Below are positions 23,955-34,520 of a stretch of DNA of 64,000 nucleotides, in pieces; within the stretch, counting starts at the first letter, position 1, and each line of letters opens with the position of its first letter. The stretch is taken from NCBI RefSeq assembly GCF_030272615.1, contig NC_081411.1, positions 182,488,977 through 182,552,976 of the forward strand. Reading direction: 5' to 3'. Origin of the DNA: Cryptomeria japonica. Its lineage: Eukaryota > Streptophyta > Pinopsida > Cupressales > Cupressaceae. The translations under genes were made by a program, and so were the position numbers. Under the pieces are notes generated by a model that saw only the letters and a program-made list of their open reading frames with translations, ran no database searches and was not told where the DNA came from.

Positions 23955-24088
23955 GATGGGATGGGAGTCGTTGGGGTGGTATTTCGTATTATTACCACTT
24001 TGAGAAGTGCAATAACGTTTAGTTTGCCCTGTTTAAGTGTGCCTTCCTCCATGTTTTTTTGGAATCTTTGTTTTGCTCGAGCTTTAGA

Positions 24089-25593
24089 ATGGGAGGTGAG
24101 AAGAATAGGTTTGAATCCACAAACTATGATACATGGTAGAAGAACAAGGAGGTTTGGGAGGAAATATCTAATGGTGGCATGGTTCCTTTTATGGAAAGAT
24201 TGCATGGTCATTCGGACATTGTTACGGAAAGCTTCATCATGGGTGGAATAAGGGTGTGCTGACTTGTTTTGGTGCAGAGTTTCAAGTTGATGAAAATCTG
24301 GTTGCCACTATTTAGGCCTGGATATGAAAGGTATAAAATTCTATAGAGACAGGAGGTCGGGTGAGGATGCTATTGCTGCCTTTTATGATAAGAAGAAGGA
24401 AAGAATGAGGGTTACGAAGATGGTGGATGGTGGCTATAACAAGAAAGAGTTGATTTCCCTCTGGGTTGATATGGCGGAATTTATCATGAGATACATCACC
24501 TTGGATGGTAGATATGCTAGTATTTTTTCTCATCATTTTACTGTCCTAAACCATTTTAGACATGGTATATTGATTTCAATTCCCTTTTATCTAGTTTTGT
24601 CTTTGGAGAATAGTTTATTTAAACAATTTGAAAATCAGGATAACCCTATGATTCATGAAGGGCTTATCTTGTTGATTTCCGATATGGAAATGGATGAGGA
24701 TGATAGTGGTATGGCCATGGACTGATGGGATATCAAGGATATGGAGGACCTTGAGTATAAACCAAAAATTGAAGGGGAGTTTATGGTGACCCTAGGAACT
24801 CACAACAATAGGAAAACCTATCCCCCAAGGTGGGAAGCTAGTAATTTTAAATCTAGCAGCAGGAAAATGTAAGACCTGGAACCTCGCATCAAAAAAAATC
24901 AAAACTAACCAAATCTTGTGGGTCCAAAGCCCTAGACCATGAGATTAAGTTAGACATCCCTATCAAGGTGGATAATGAGAAATAGGGGAGTGCGATTAAG
25001 GAAAATAAAGGCAAGATAAAGGAGGAGAGGGTAATGGGGAATTTGCTATTGGAGGCTACTAGAAGTCAGAAGCAATTTTGGAAGTGGGTCGAGAAGGAGA
25101 TTGGATCCCTAAAAGATGGGATTAAAGTTGACACCTTCACGGAATCCCTTGGGCCCAACAAGTATGAGAGGATCATGAATATGATCCAAAAAATTTCGCA
25201 GGATGTGGAAACCATGAAGGTTAACCAAGAGCGTAAAATTGAGAAGCTGGAAGAGGATGTGAGTGAGATCAAGGAAAACCTGAACAATCTGGTGGAAATC
25301 ATTAGGTAGGGGATGAACAATAGCGCTAATGGTTTGAAAAAGATTAATTCCACGATGACAGATTATATAGCCAAGACCATCGCCAGTGACCCTCCCGTGG
25401 GCGAAAAGCAGAAAAAGATTGATTTGGAGGCTAGACAGAGTGTTGCTGCTAGGAAGATCAGTTCGGGTCTGTGTACTAGAACTAGGAGTCGAAGCCAGGA
25501 CCAAGGAACCTCCAGATTCATCATGAGGACTTGGAGAAGATTAATAGGAGTATTATTCAGAAAAACACTGATTTGATGCACTCTCTTAGTTGA
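24089..25593 (+). pseudogene. ORF downstream of LINE ORF2, unknown plant TE protein with coiled coil
   Basis: ATG at 24089, stop at 25591-25593 (ending MHSLS), broken by frameshifts and stops. The best block (24324-24725) has FYRDRRSGEDAIAAFYDK, MAEFIMRYITLDGRYASIF and FTVLNHFRHGILISIPFYL, then MIHEGLILLI. I recall this pattern from repeat-derived ORFs of conifers and other plants but know no biochemical function. The C-terminal part (about 25050-25400) is strongly coiled coil (KIEKLEEDVSEIKENL). A nucleic-acid-binding, ORF1-like role is possible. Its place after ORF2 and before the LINE 3' end is unusual. Confidence 0.55.
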
Positions 25594-25753
25594 GTGTGTG
25601 GTCATGTTTTTTGGTTTACATTTTTTGTTTTTTATTGTCCGTTTGTGTGGGGCTCGTCCCCTATTTTGCTTAGTTTTTTGGTCTGGTTGGCTGCTAGCCA
25701 TGGTTTGTAAAACTTTGCGTTTCAGGTCCCTGTAAACCCTATTTATCTTTATC

Positions 25754-25769
25754 AAAAACATCATGTAAT
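25754..25769 (+). repeat. Right 16-bp target duplication of LINE
   Basis: Identical to 21662-21677. The flanking sequence continues AGTATAATTTAG, echoing AGTATAGGGG just left of the insertion. Confidence 0.8.
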
Positions 25770-25885
25770 AGTATAATTTAGACAACCATTTCTTGGAAAC
25801 TATTCTTCAAATAATAATTCTTGTTGGTACGAGACCATGCACTTTCCATTTTCTTTCACAAGAACAAAATGATCGCCCTATACAC

Positions 25886-25911
25886 GAGTGGCTGCAAGAA
25901 GTTGAGTCCCA
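25886..25911 (+). repeat. Left terminal inverted repeat of the DNA transposon (proposed)
   Basis: Runs from GAGTGGCTGCAAG to AGTTGAGTCCCA and continues CTTTTGGGC. The inner half AGTTGRGTCCCA matches the right end; the outer half is diverged. The preceding TATACAC resembles the TATACAA in front of the MITE. Confidence 0.5.
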
Positions 25912-25999
25912 CTTTTGGGCAAAAAGTGGAAGTGTTTTCTCTGTTTTTCAAATTTTATGTCGATTGATGTCAAAATTTGATGTACTTAGAGATTGAATC

Positions 26000-26690
26000 T
26001 CAAAAAACTTCAGTAATAGAAAATGTAGTGCTTAGAGTCTACTTTACAAATATGTAATTTATTTTAATACCCACATGGTAGAAATCCCTTTTTAGTAGGC
26101 ATGTTTAAAACCCAGTTTTTCAAAATGCCTGTTTCAGGACCATACCACGCATGTGTACGACCATCCTTTTTTGATGCAAATAAATGAATTTTTGCAAATC
26201 CTTCTGGGAAATGATACCTAAGACACCAAATATTGATGAGAATATTTTTGCTTATTTTTTTATTGAATATATTTTTTTTTATTAATTTTTAACTGACAAT
26301 AAAGTATATTTTCAAAACATCGGGTGTACGACCACCATAATTTGATGAAAATTTCATATTTTTCAATTTTTTTTTTTAATATTCAAAAGAATTGTATGTA
26401 GATTGATGTCATATAATTTATCTTTCTAAAATCCTAAAAACCAAAAAGTTATTAAAGTTTTAGTGAACCTTGGTATTTTAGGTTTAGGTTCCACTTTTGA
26501 TTAATAAATAATACAAAAATAGTAAAAGTAATCTTATCACTATAAAATTTACATTTCTGAAATCAGGACGCTGAAAACTCTAATGGGTTTTCATTTTGTC
26601 AAAAAATTCAATCAGAAAGGCCCTCAAAAAATTAGGCCAAGGTAGAAATCTAATGTCGTTTTACCTTAGTCATTTTTTTGGAGGTCCAAG
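26000..26690. other. AT-rich noncoding left arm of the DNA transposon
   Basis: No coding signal. The phrase TGTACGACCAYCC followed by TTTGATGMAAAT occurs twice (about 26154 and 26325), suggesting an old short duplication. Probably 5' flank of the transposase gene. Confidence 0.5.
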
Positions 26691-26692
26691 CA

Positions 26693-26715
26693 TAGGCTTG
26701 GTCAGACCAAGCCTA
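26693..26715. repeat. Perfect 11-bp palindrome
   Basis: TAGGCTTGGTC, one spacer base, then its exact reverse complement. It sits between the left arm and the subterminal GGGCRCCCG repeats, so it may be a protein-binding site or a cruciform-prone sequence. Confidence 0.7.
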
Positions 26716-26759
26716 CCCTGAAGCAAAAAAAAAAGCTAAGGAATGTTTCCTGCCCCTAA

Positions 26760-26890
26760 TTTTAAAAAATAGGTGCCCATTTTTTAAATTCAAAAAACGG
26801 GCGCCCGTTTTGCTCTGTACCGTTGAGCCCATTTTCAAAAATGGGCACCCGTTTCTAAAAAGATCCGTTGGGCCAGACTCTGGCCCACAA
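26760..26890. repeat. Left subterminal GGGCRCCCGTTT repeats
   Basis: Copies include AGGTGCCCATTTTT, CGGGCGCCCGTTTT and ATGGGCACCCGTTTCTA, in both orientations. The same motif family is found at the right end (37575-37735), where ATTGGGCACCCATTTCTA nearly matches the left copy. Shared subterminal arrays are typical transposase-binding regions. GC-rich palindromic cores stand out against AT-rich surroundings. Confidence 0.6.
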
Positions 26891-29705
26891 GCACAAATCC
26901 CAATGATTGAATGATTTTTCAATCATTGGCTGACAGGTATGATCTGCAAAGAGAATGTTTAGATTAATCATTCTCTTTTTTTGTCTTATTGTCGATTTGG
27001 TAAGGAGATTGATTCGAATTCAAATTTTGGTGTAGCCATGGGATCAAATCAACACAGGAAGAGGCAAAGGAAGGTTCTAACAATTGAGGAGATTGCAGAA
27101 AATAGGGAGGAGGCAATGCATCAACGAGAGAGAAGATCAAGAATGAGACAAGGAGCTTCAAGTTCCACAATCATTTTAGAAGAGGAGAACATCAATGAGA
27201 CCATAAATGCTGATGAAGGAAACACAATAGAACCATTTAATTCAGGTGCATCTTCTAATCCATTATTGGATACATGTATTTCTTCATAGCCCTGTGTTTT
27301 TTCTCATGAAGAAATTGGTGATTTAGTAGAAGCAGGTTACTTATTAAATGAAATTGTAATTGAAAATCAAACCCCAAATGAAATTAGAAGTCAAGTTGAA
27401 AGTGAAATTGAAATCCAAATTGAAACCCCAACTGAAACTAGATCTCAACTTGAAACTGAAATTGAAACCAAACTTGAAACTCCAAATGAAGTTGAAAATC
27501 CACCTGCAACTAAAACCAATAATGTGCATGTAGACATGGAAACACCAATTGAAAATGAAACATGTTTGAATGATAATCAAATGAATGAAAATTTTGAAAT
27601 TAAAAGTGATGTACTAGACAACCTTCCTGGCTTGGTTTCATGGAGACATATTAGGACACATGCAAATAGATTGTTTAGACATTTTTTTTATAAAAAGAAA
27701 TTTGGGTTTCAATGTCAATTAATGGTACAACTAATTAAAATGACTAAAATGCAAAAAGTGATGAAGAAGTTAGGCTTTTATGTCAAACCCAAGAAGAAGG
27801 AGGAGTCTTTAAAACAAGTTGTATTGACTGTTGCTAGCGCCTTTGATACAATTGGAAAGAAAAGTCATTCTAAAGATAAAAATGCGGCATGACAGGCAAT
27901 AACAACAGTTTTAGTAAGCCAAACAACTTCTAATAAAATAATGATGAGTAAGATAAGTGGATATCTTAATATTCATCACAAAACTTTGTCAAGAGCTGTA
28001 AAAAGAAGAGTTAATTTTGAAAGTGATCCGGCAAACAAGTTGTGGACTTTTAGTGGTAGACTACCAAGGTCTGATATGAAACTTACTGGTGAAGTAAAAA
28101 ATTTGATCGAAAAATTCTGGCTCGATAATACGAGAGTATCACCTAATGTTAGAGATGTTCTTAAATTAAGAGTTGGGTCAAAAATTCATGATCCACATCC
28201 AAAACACCTATTGGACATGACTCAAACTGAATTGTATAAAAATTTTTTGGATGATAAGGTATTGACTATTAGCATTTGTCAAAGGTCTTTTGAAAAATGT
28301 AAACCTTGGTATGTTTTAATTAACAAGGAAAGAGTCACATGTTGTTGCAAAACTCATGTTCAATTTTGCTACCATTATGATGTATTTCGATATATACGTG
28401 TTACCATGCATAGTAATGGAATGTTCCAAGAATGTGGTATAAATATACCACTTGAAATTATAAAGGAGTTTATTTCAAGTTTGTTTTGCAACCCACTAAA
28501 TGAACAAAATTTCCTTTTCAATGCATGTGTTTCTGGTGTATGTGATATATGTGGCAATCTTGCATTGTTGGATGAATGTTTGCATGAAAATCTTTCAAAT
28601 GATTTTGGACAACAATTAATTGATGTTAAAAGACTTAAAACTATTGAGTATCCACTGAAGGATGGAAAGGTTGGAAAACGATGTGATCTAATCACTGAAA
28701 AAGTTAGTGTTCATGCATTTATGAATGAATTCAAGAGTAACATCATACCTAAATATGTTAAACACACTCAAAATGCTAGATGGCTCGATGGTCAGTTTCA
28801 AATATGTAAGGATACATTTCCTGTTGGTAGTATACTTTCGGTTATTGACTTTGCAGAGAACTACACGCTTGCATCACAAGATGAGGTACAATCACAATAC
28901 TAGAATTCAGTGTAGGTATCATTTTTTGTCCATATTGTCTATAGGCATGCACCAGATAGTACACAAGAGGATCGCAAAATTTTGAGAGAGTACCATTTCT
29001 ATATGAGTGATAATAAATTACACTCATCTAAGTTTGTCTAGCTTTGCTTCAAGACCTTTTTTCAGAATTTGAGGGAGAGAGAAATTCAAATGACACAACA
29101 TCTAATATGGTCTGATAATTGCACAGGGCAATTCAAGAATGCTAGAATGTTTTATTGGTTGAGTAGGATTCATAAGAAAACTAATATCGAACACATTTGG
29201 AGCTTTTTTGAGGCTGGACACTGGAAAGGAGAACATGATAGTGTTGGTGCATGTGTTAAGAGAGCCCTTTGTAGAGAGCAACTCAAATTTGAGGAAAAGG
29301 ATAAATTTAAAAATGCAAGTGCAATTGTGGATTGGTGTAGTGCAAATTTATCCACAGGATCAAGTCAGAACTCTACAATTAGACATTTCTTCTGGCTAGT
29401 TAAAGAGGATAATATCCTTCAAAGATATGATTGTGATACAATAAATGGGTCAGCTAGATGGCATTCATTTAAGAGTTCTAATTCTAACACTTGGACTATA
29501 TGGACTAGAGAGCTTGCATGTTTTTGTCAATTTTGTGTTGCAGGTGAATGGGAAGAATGCGAGAATACGGAATGGGTCAAAGAATGGCAACACAAAATCT
29601 TAACACCTACTGAGACACAATATGAAGATGTTAGAAGAGATGAAGACCCCGATCATGCATTTGCATCAGAAGATTATGATCATGTTTCAGACCTCATACA
29701 ACCTG

Positions 29706-29843
29706 GTAATTTAATTCAATTTATTGTTTATAACTTTAAATTATATATTTTTATGTATTGTCATATAATTTATGATTACATATTTGAATTATAAATTCTA
29801 ACAAGTTTTATTTCTACACATTGTACTTAAATTTGTTTTATAG
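29706..29843 (+). other. Intron in the transposase gene (138 bp)
   Basis: Boundaries CCTG|GTAATT and GTTTTATAG|GACATG with a T-rich 3' end. Removing it joins ...DLIQPG in phase to HVYVVVAPEDNDE. The retained reading before and after supports a real spliceosomal intron. Confidence 0.8.
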
Positions 29844-30123
29844 GACATGTGTATGTTGTTGTTGCACCTGAGGATAATGATGAGCAGGTTGAGTATTGGC
29901 TAGCTAGATGTGTAGAACCTAAGAAAAAGTTGATATGTGATCAAGTAGATGATGATGGTTTTCAGTATCCAGTTGGGTCTATTGTGGTGGTTGGTACATG
30001 GCTACGCAAATACTTAACAAGAAGGAATGGCTTACCAGCTTATGAAGACTACTAATCAGAAAAGAAGATTATACACTATTCTCATTTGGTGGTGGCAACA
30101 AACATCAAATTAGAAATATACAA

Positions 30124-31115
30124 GGGTGAACTCACAATACTGGTTCCCACTTTTTGACCAACTTTGACACTTATATGAATATTTTGAAAAAAACCTTCAC
30201 TTTCCGACACCTATAACTTTTAAACCATTAAGAATTTGAAGATGATATAAACTAGTGATTTCTAACATCTTGTTTGTAGATTCTAAATATATTTTTTTCA
30301 AATTTGTTTGAATAGAATTTTATTGATTTTTCCATCTCCCTCAAAACGTAGTTTTTAACAGCAAACAACATTATTTAAGAGTGATGTGTATCCTGAAACG
30401 CATAATTTTTTTTCTATAAATGATAAAAACTTAATTCTTTTGAATTTTGGTTTGTAACATCAATAACCAGGGCATGCAGTTGGTTTGATAGTGATATGTT
30501 GAATATTTTTCATTTCATTAAGTTTTGAAGTTTGACTAATTATAATTTAGATATAGGTGTACGTTTGAACACATAACTTGTTCTATATATATCAAAATTC
30601 AATTTTCTTTTTTTTGTTAGAAAGGAAACATCAATACCTGGTGCATAGATATTTTTCAAAAAAAATTTGAATTAGTTTACTATTTTTCCCAATGCATTGA
30701 ACAAAGAAGTTCATGTTTGGTGAAAAACCTACATTCATAAGAAATAAAATAAAAATATATTAATGAAATTAAATATATTAATTGTTATACTATTTGGAAA
30801 TCTTATAATAAGAATTAAATACTTAAAAAAACAACTTTTAAATGAATTAATTTGACCCCCCAAAAGCTAATGTAAAATTGGTTTTTTATCAACATTTGAT
30901 AGATGCAAAGGAGACTCCATTGCAAGTGTGATTTAGAAGTAGAGAGGTTCTATCCAAGAAGTTTTGATCTAAGAGTCTTTGATTTAACTCTCTTTAATTA
31001 ATTACCTAAAATGGGACCTCTTAAAGCTTAAATCATTATATTTTTTTAAAAATGTATGATTTCAGACAAAATCAGGACGTACCAAAAAGTGGGAACCAAC
31101 TTTGTGAGTTCACCC
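30124..31115. mobile_element. 992-bp MITE nested in the transposase gene
   Basis: Left terminus GGGTGAACTCACAATAC and right terminus, inverted, GGGTGAACTCACAAAG; both continue to GGTTCCCACTTTTTG, giving about 34-bp near-perfect inverted repeats. It is flanked by ACAA at 30120-30123 and 31116-31119. The interior is AT-rich and noncoding. Removing it with one ACAA restores the reading frame of the last transposase exon exactly. Its termini match those of the host transposon at 22 of 26 positions on the right, so it is likely a non-autonomous relative. Confidence 0.9.
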
Positions 31116-31254
31116 ACAAAGGTAGACCTGCTAATAAGGTATTGTGGACACTTTCAGTAGAAGAGCATGAGGCAATCATAGACGCATTGTAGAAGAGAGA
31201 GGATGCAGATGGTACATTAGGTTGAATCAAATTTATATGCATGTAAGTTTGTGT

Positions 31255-31970
31255 TACTTGTGTGAACTCTTTTATATTTAATCATGATAATTATTTTTCT
31301 TTGTCCCTTTAACATTGTATTTGTCTATATTTGATACAATTTTGGTTTCATAAACATTGTATTAGTTATCTTCTTCTTAATGTTATTTTGTGCACATTGT
31401 AATTGTGTTACAATTGAATTCTAATTTTTTATGATATATTTATTTTATTGTAATCTCTTCATAGATTAATTGTAAGTTCAAAGATAGAATTATGTCTTAA
31501 ATATGACCTGGCTCTATATTTATCATTGTATGACAAATCTATATAGCATACTTTTTTATTTTAGTACCATGAAGTCCATGCTTTTCATACCACTACTATC
31601 TGCACTAATAAACCATCAATACACTAGTAAAGTAGTGTGGTCAACTTAAGAGGAAAGTTGATACTATGTTTGTAGCTTCCTAATAATTTGGTTAGCCTTA
31701 GTTCCATCAATCTATTGGATTCCTCTATGAGATTCATTTATAATTAATAATCCTTTTATATAATCATGATAATCATTATTCCTCTATGAGATTCATTTAT
31801 AATTAATAAGTCGATACTTGTGTGGACTCTTTTAAATATTTAATCATGATAATTGTTTTTCTTTGTCCCTTTAATATTGTATTTGTCTACATTTGATACA
31901 ATTTTGGTTTCATAAACAATATTGTATTAGTTATCTTATTCTTAATGTTATTTTGTGCACATTGAATTAT
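31255..31970. repeat. Direct repeat pair of about 150 bp
   Basis: The stretch TTAATCATGATAATT ... TTATTTTGTGCACATTG occurs at 31255-31402 and again at 31815-31965 with about 90% similarity by eye. Between them a 38-bp phrase TTCCTCTATGAGATTCATTT also occurs twice (about 31718 and 31778). Noncoding; this is the 3' flank of the transposase gene. Confidence 0.7.
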
Positions 31971-31999
31971 AAATTGTTGCACTGTAAGATGATCAATCA

Positions 32000-32388
32000 C
32001 AATGTTAATATATAAAGTCATAAATAGATCACATAACAAGTCATAAATAAAAAGTCCTATATACAATCACATAAAAATTCTTCATGACATAATAATAAGT
32101 CTTCAAATAATAATTTAATAAGGAAATGACATTAAAACAAGTCCAAATAACATAATAACAAAACAATGTATCACATATATAATCACTAGAGTGTGCCAAA
32201 TCACATAACACGACCTGATATCATAATAGAAAGGAAATGACATAATAAAAAGTCCTATATATAGTCACATAACAAATAACACCAAGTCCTATATATAATC
32301 ACATAATAACAAGTCCTGAGATAACATAACAAGTGACATCATAAAAAGTCCACAATACAATAACATGACATGATCTAAAATATACAAT
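32000..32388. repeat. AT-rich short-repeat tract
   Basis: AAGTCCTATATATARTCACATAA and shorter variants recur at least four times (about 32047, 32248, 32285 and shorter forms). It lies between the two convergent genes, directly after the stop of the minus-strand gene, so it may contain their shared terminator region. No coding signal. Confidence 0.5.
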
Positions 32389-32971
32389 CTAAGAACTCGC
32401 ATGCATCTCATTTGCAGTCCTCTTCACTCCACGTGAAGGTGGCTAAGATGAATCATCCCGCTGCACGTGGTCCTGAGATGCACCATCATGTGTCTGTGCA
32501 ATATCAGTGTCTCCACCCTCCTGTGCAGTATCAGTGACTCCACCCTCCCGTGCAGTATCAGTGTCTACACCCTCCTGTACATTATTAAAAGATTTTACAT
32601 GAGAAGAAGTTACTTGCATAATTCACTTATAAAGTAATTAAATACTAAAAAATTTAAAATACATTACCATACGACCGTGCTCTACAATGACCTCACTGGT
32701 ACGTGGAGGTCCACTGTCATGAACAAGAAAAGTGGTCATAGCCAAGTCCTGCAAAAAAAACATTGTACATCAATTTTGATAATCCCTATAAAAGCCAGGT
32801 ACACGGTATAAACAAATTAGAAATTATTTTTGTAATCATCGTGCCTCAAATGTTAATTTTGATGGTTGCATCTGGCTCAACCCCATAGCCGTACCAATAT
32901 TGGTAGTGGTGTGGACCTGAACAACATATATAAAGCATGAATCAAACTTGTATATATACATAAATTATAAA

Positions 32972-33003
<32 letters not shown>
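32972..33003. repeat. (TA)n microsatellite
   Basis: About 16 uninterrupted TA units within the fifth intron of the minus-strand gene model. Confidence 0.9.
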
Positions 33004-33007
<4 letters not shown>

Positions 33008-34419
33008 GAATATTATCACAAAAAAGAATACATGTGATGTAGGCAAAGTAACTGATGGTCGAAGGCATACATGTGATGTGCCATCAAATAATCCAGAAGC
33101 CTACAATTGCAAAAAATAACAAACATGAATCAAAGTTGTACTTAAATTAGTAAGCACGTAAACACTTCAAATTAATGGATGAAAAACATACTAGTGGTAT
33201 ATGAGGCTGAGCCTCAGTGGTCCATGGGTCACGTAAAGAACTACACACCTCAGTGCTACATGAAGCACCCTACAAAATTGAAAAAACATATCATATGTAA
33301 ATCATTACATTAAAAAAATTATTGTTTATTTTAAATGTACATATCAATACAATGTATCTAGATGAAAGTGCATACCGTAAATGGGGCACCAACATCTCTA
33401 GGTATTGAGGTAACATGCTATCGGTTCCTCAATGATGTGGTATGATCCATCCTCTGTTCAGAAAAAATTGACTCATGTTATGGTTCATATGTGTATATAT
33501 AAGGAATTTAATATTGCACTGTAAATTATACAAATAAATTTGTACCTCTGTAGGCTGATCATCGTCTGTCCATAGGAGATCAACATATGAAGAGACGACA
33601 TCAGCATGTGCAGCCTCCTCGGCATCATCGTAACCACCATGGGCGGCATCAGCATCACCAAAATCACCATCTCCTCCAGGGGCAGCCTCACTCTATGGAC
33701 CCCTACATACATCCCCACAACTCGTGCAAACATGTGCTAAGCAAGGGGTGGCCCTCACCTCCCGCAACTGCTGTACCAAATTGCCCGACAGGGCACTCAA
33801 TGAACATAGAGCAGAATCCACTGCTCGATGATGGGCAGGTGTTGGAACAACTGGTGATGGAAGAGGAACCAATGGATCATCGCGCACATGGTTTCTAACC
33901 CTGTCGCTCAATTTTACTCCTGGCGTATTCTAGGGCATGCCTCTCCCAACCCCTTGAAATGATCTAATATCAAAGTAATTGGGCTTTTTGCCCAATTCAA
34001 ATTTCGCCCATAATTCCTGGCCTATCCTAGGACCTCATGATTGGAGTGTGGTGGATGGTCAAAAGTGGCTAGCAATGCTTGGGTGCCTATACCATCGAAT
34101 AGAGATCCGTGGCTTCTTTGGATCTATCTCTTCACTCGTCTTAAGGTTCACAAAATATTTTTTCAAATCTATTTTTGTTATTTTTAAGTCATTAACTTGT
34201 TTGTATGTGAGGCCATCTGCGTAAAATGCACACAATCCCTCACGCCAGCTACGATAGCTATCTAGCTCGCTATCTAATGCCTGCATAGACTGTACAATGT
34301 CTTGCATACTATTTGCAAGGTGTAACAACTGTTGGGGTGGATGAGGCTCATGCTTAATAGTATGAATATCTCTAATCAAAGCAACAATATTTGTCTGAAT
34401 TGTCTGTCGCAACTGATCT

Positions 34420-34482
34420 GGTGGAGGTGGAGGTGGAGGTGGAGGTGGAGGTGGAGGTGGTGGTGGAGGTGGAGGTGGTACT
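34420..34482 (-). repeat. (GGTGGA)n tract encoding polyproline
   Basis: GGTGGA repeats on the plus strand read as CCACCT proline codons on the minus strand, giving about 20 consecutive prolines after DELLGIV in the second transposon gene. Length is likely to vary among copies. Confidence 0.9.
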
Positions 34483-34520
34483 ATACCTAATAGCTCATCT
34501 ATCTCAAACTCATCCATCAT

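Larger units (their letters stand above)
21678..25753 (+). mobile_element. 5'-truncated L1-type LINE with a downstream ORF
   Basis: A LINE of about 4.08 kb between 16-bp target duplications. The 5' part is missing: it begins inside the reverse transcriptase. Order on the plus strand: RT C-terminal part, zf-RVT region, RNase H domain ending at 23954, a spacer of about 135 bp, then a separate ORF of about 500 codons (24089-25593) and a 160-bp T-rich tail ending TTTATCTTTATC before the duplication. There is no long poly(A). Similar tails occur at 12425-12632/20290 and, inverted, at 37965. Confidence 0.8.
27038..31225 (+). pseudogene. DDD/DDE-type transposase with C-terminal reader-like domain
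   Basis: Exon 1 (27038-29705) stays in one frame for about 889 codons with five point stops (TAG 27287, TGA 27890, TAG 28901, 28913, 29039) and no frameshift. Exon 2 starts at 29844, has a TAA at 30053, is split by a MITE (30124-31115) and ends at 31225. Domains in order: basic N-terminus; Glu/Thr-rich linker (27350-27540); a helix-turn-helix-like basic segment near 27990; Cys/His clusters (TCCCKTHVQFCYHY near 28335, CDICGN near 28545); then three acidic motifs, IDFAENY (Asp 28847), WSDNCTGQFKN (Asp 29114) and GEHDSVGACVKR (Asp 29237). The C-terminus (29846-30050) resembles a small chromatin-reader or SH3-like fold. Related proteins with the DFxENY and SDGxxxQFKN pattern are known to me mainly from animal genomes. 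Confidence 0.7.
32389..34520 (-). pseudogene. Second transposon gene: seven-exon ORF with polyproline tract
   Basis: Proposed minus-strand exons: 33546-34520, 33376-33453, 33192-33269, 33071-33100, 32845-32916, 32668-32748, 32389-32574 (stop TAG). All lengths are multiples of three and all introns are phase 0 with GT-AG ends, except one GC-AG after 32845. About 499 codons. Exon 1: acidic start MMDEFEIDELLGIV, about 20 prolines, then a helical region (LIRDIHTIKHEPHPPQQLL, DSELDSYRSWREGL), a basic segment and an acidic Gly/Ala-rich end. The last exon carries a DTDTA repeat and a basic KRTANEM tail. In-frame TAG or TGA codons (four in exon 1, one each in exon 2 and the last exon) make this copy a pseudogene. 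Function unknown; a DNA-binding accessory protein like the second protein of PIF/Harbinger or CACTA elements is one possibility. Confidence 0.6.

Noticed and set aside
32972..33003. TA repeat as a replication origin
   Set aside because: Simple microsatellite in a proposed intron; nothing else supports an origin.
33587..33898. Histidine-rich plus-strand ORF
   Set aside because: It is the antisense shadow of the acidic Asp/Ala-rich exon of the minus-strand transposon gene.
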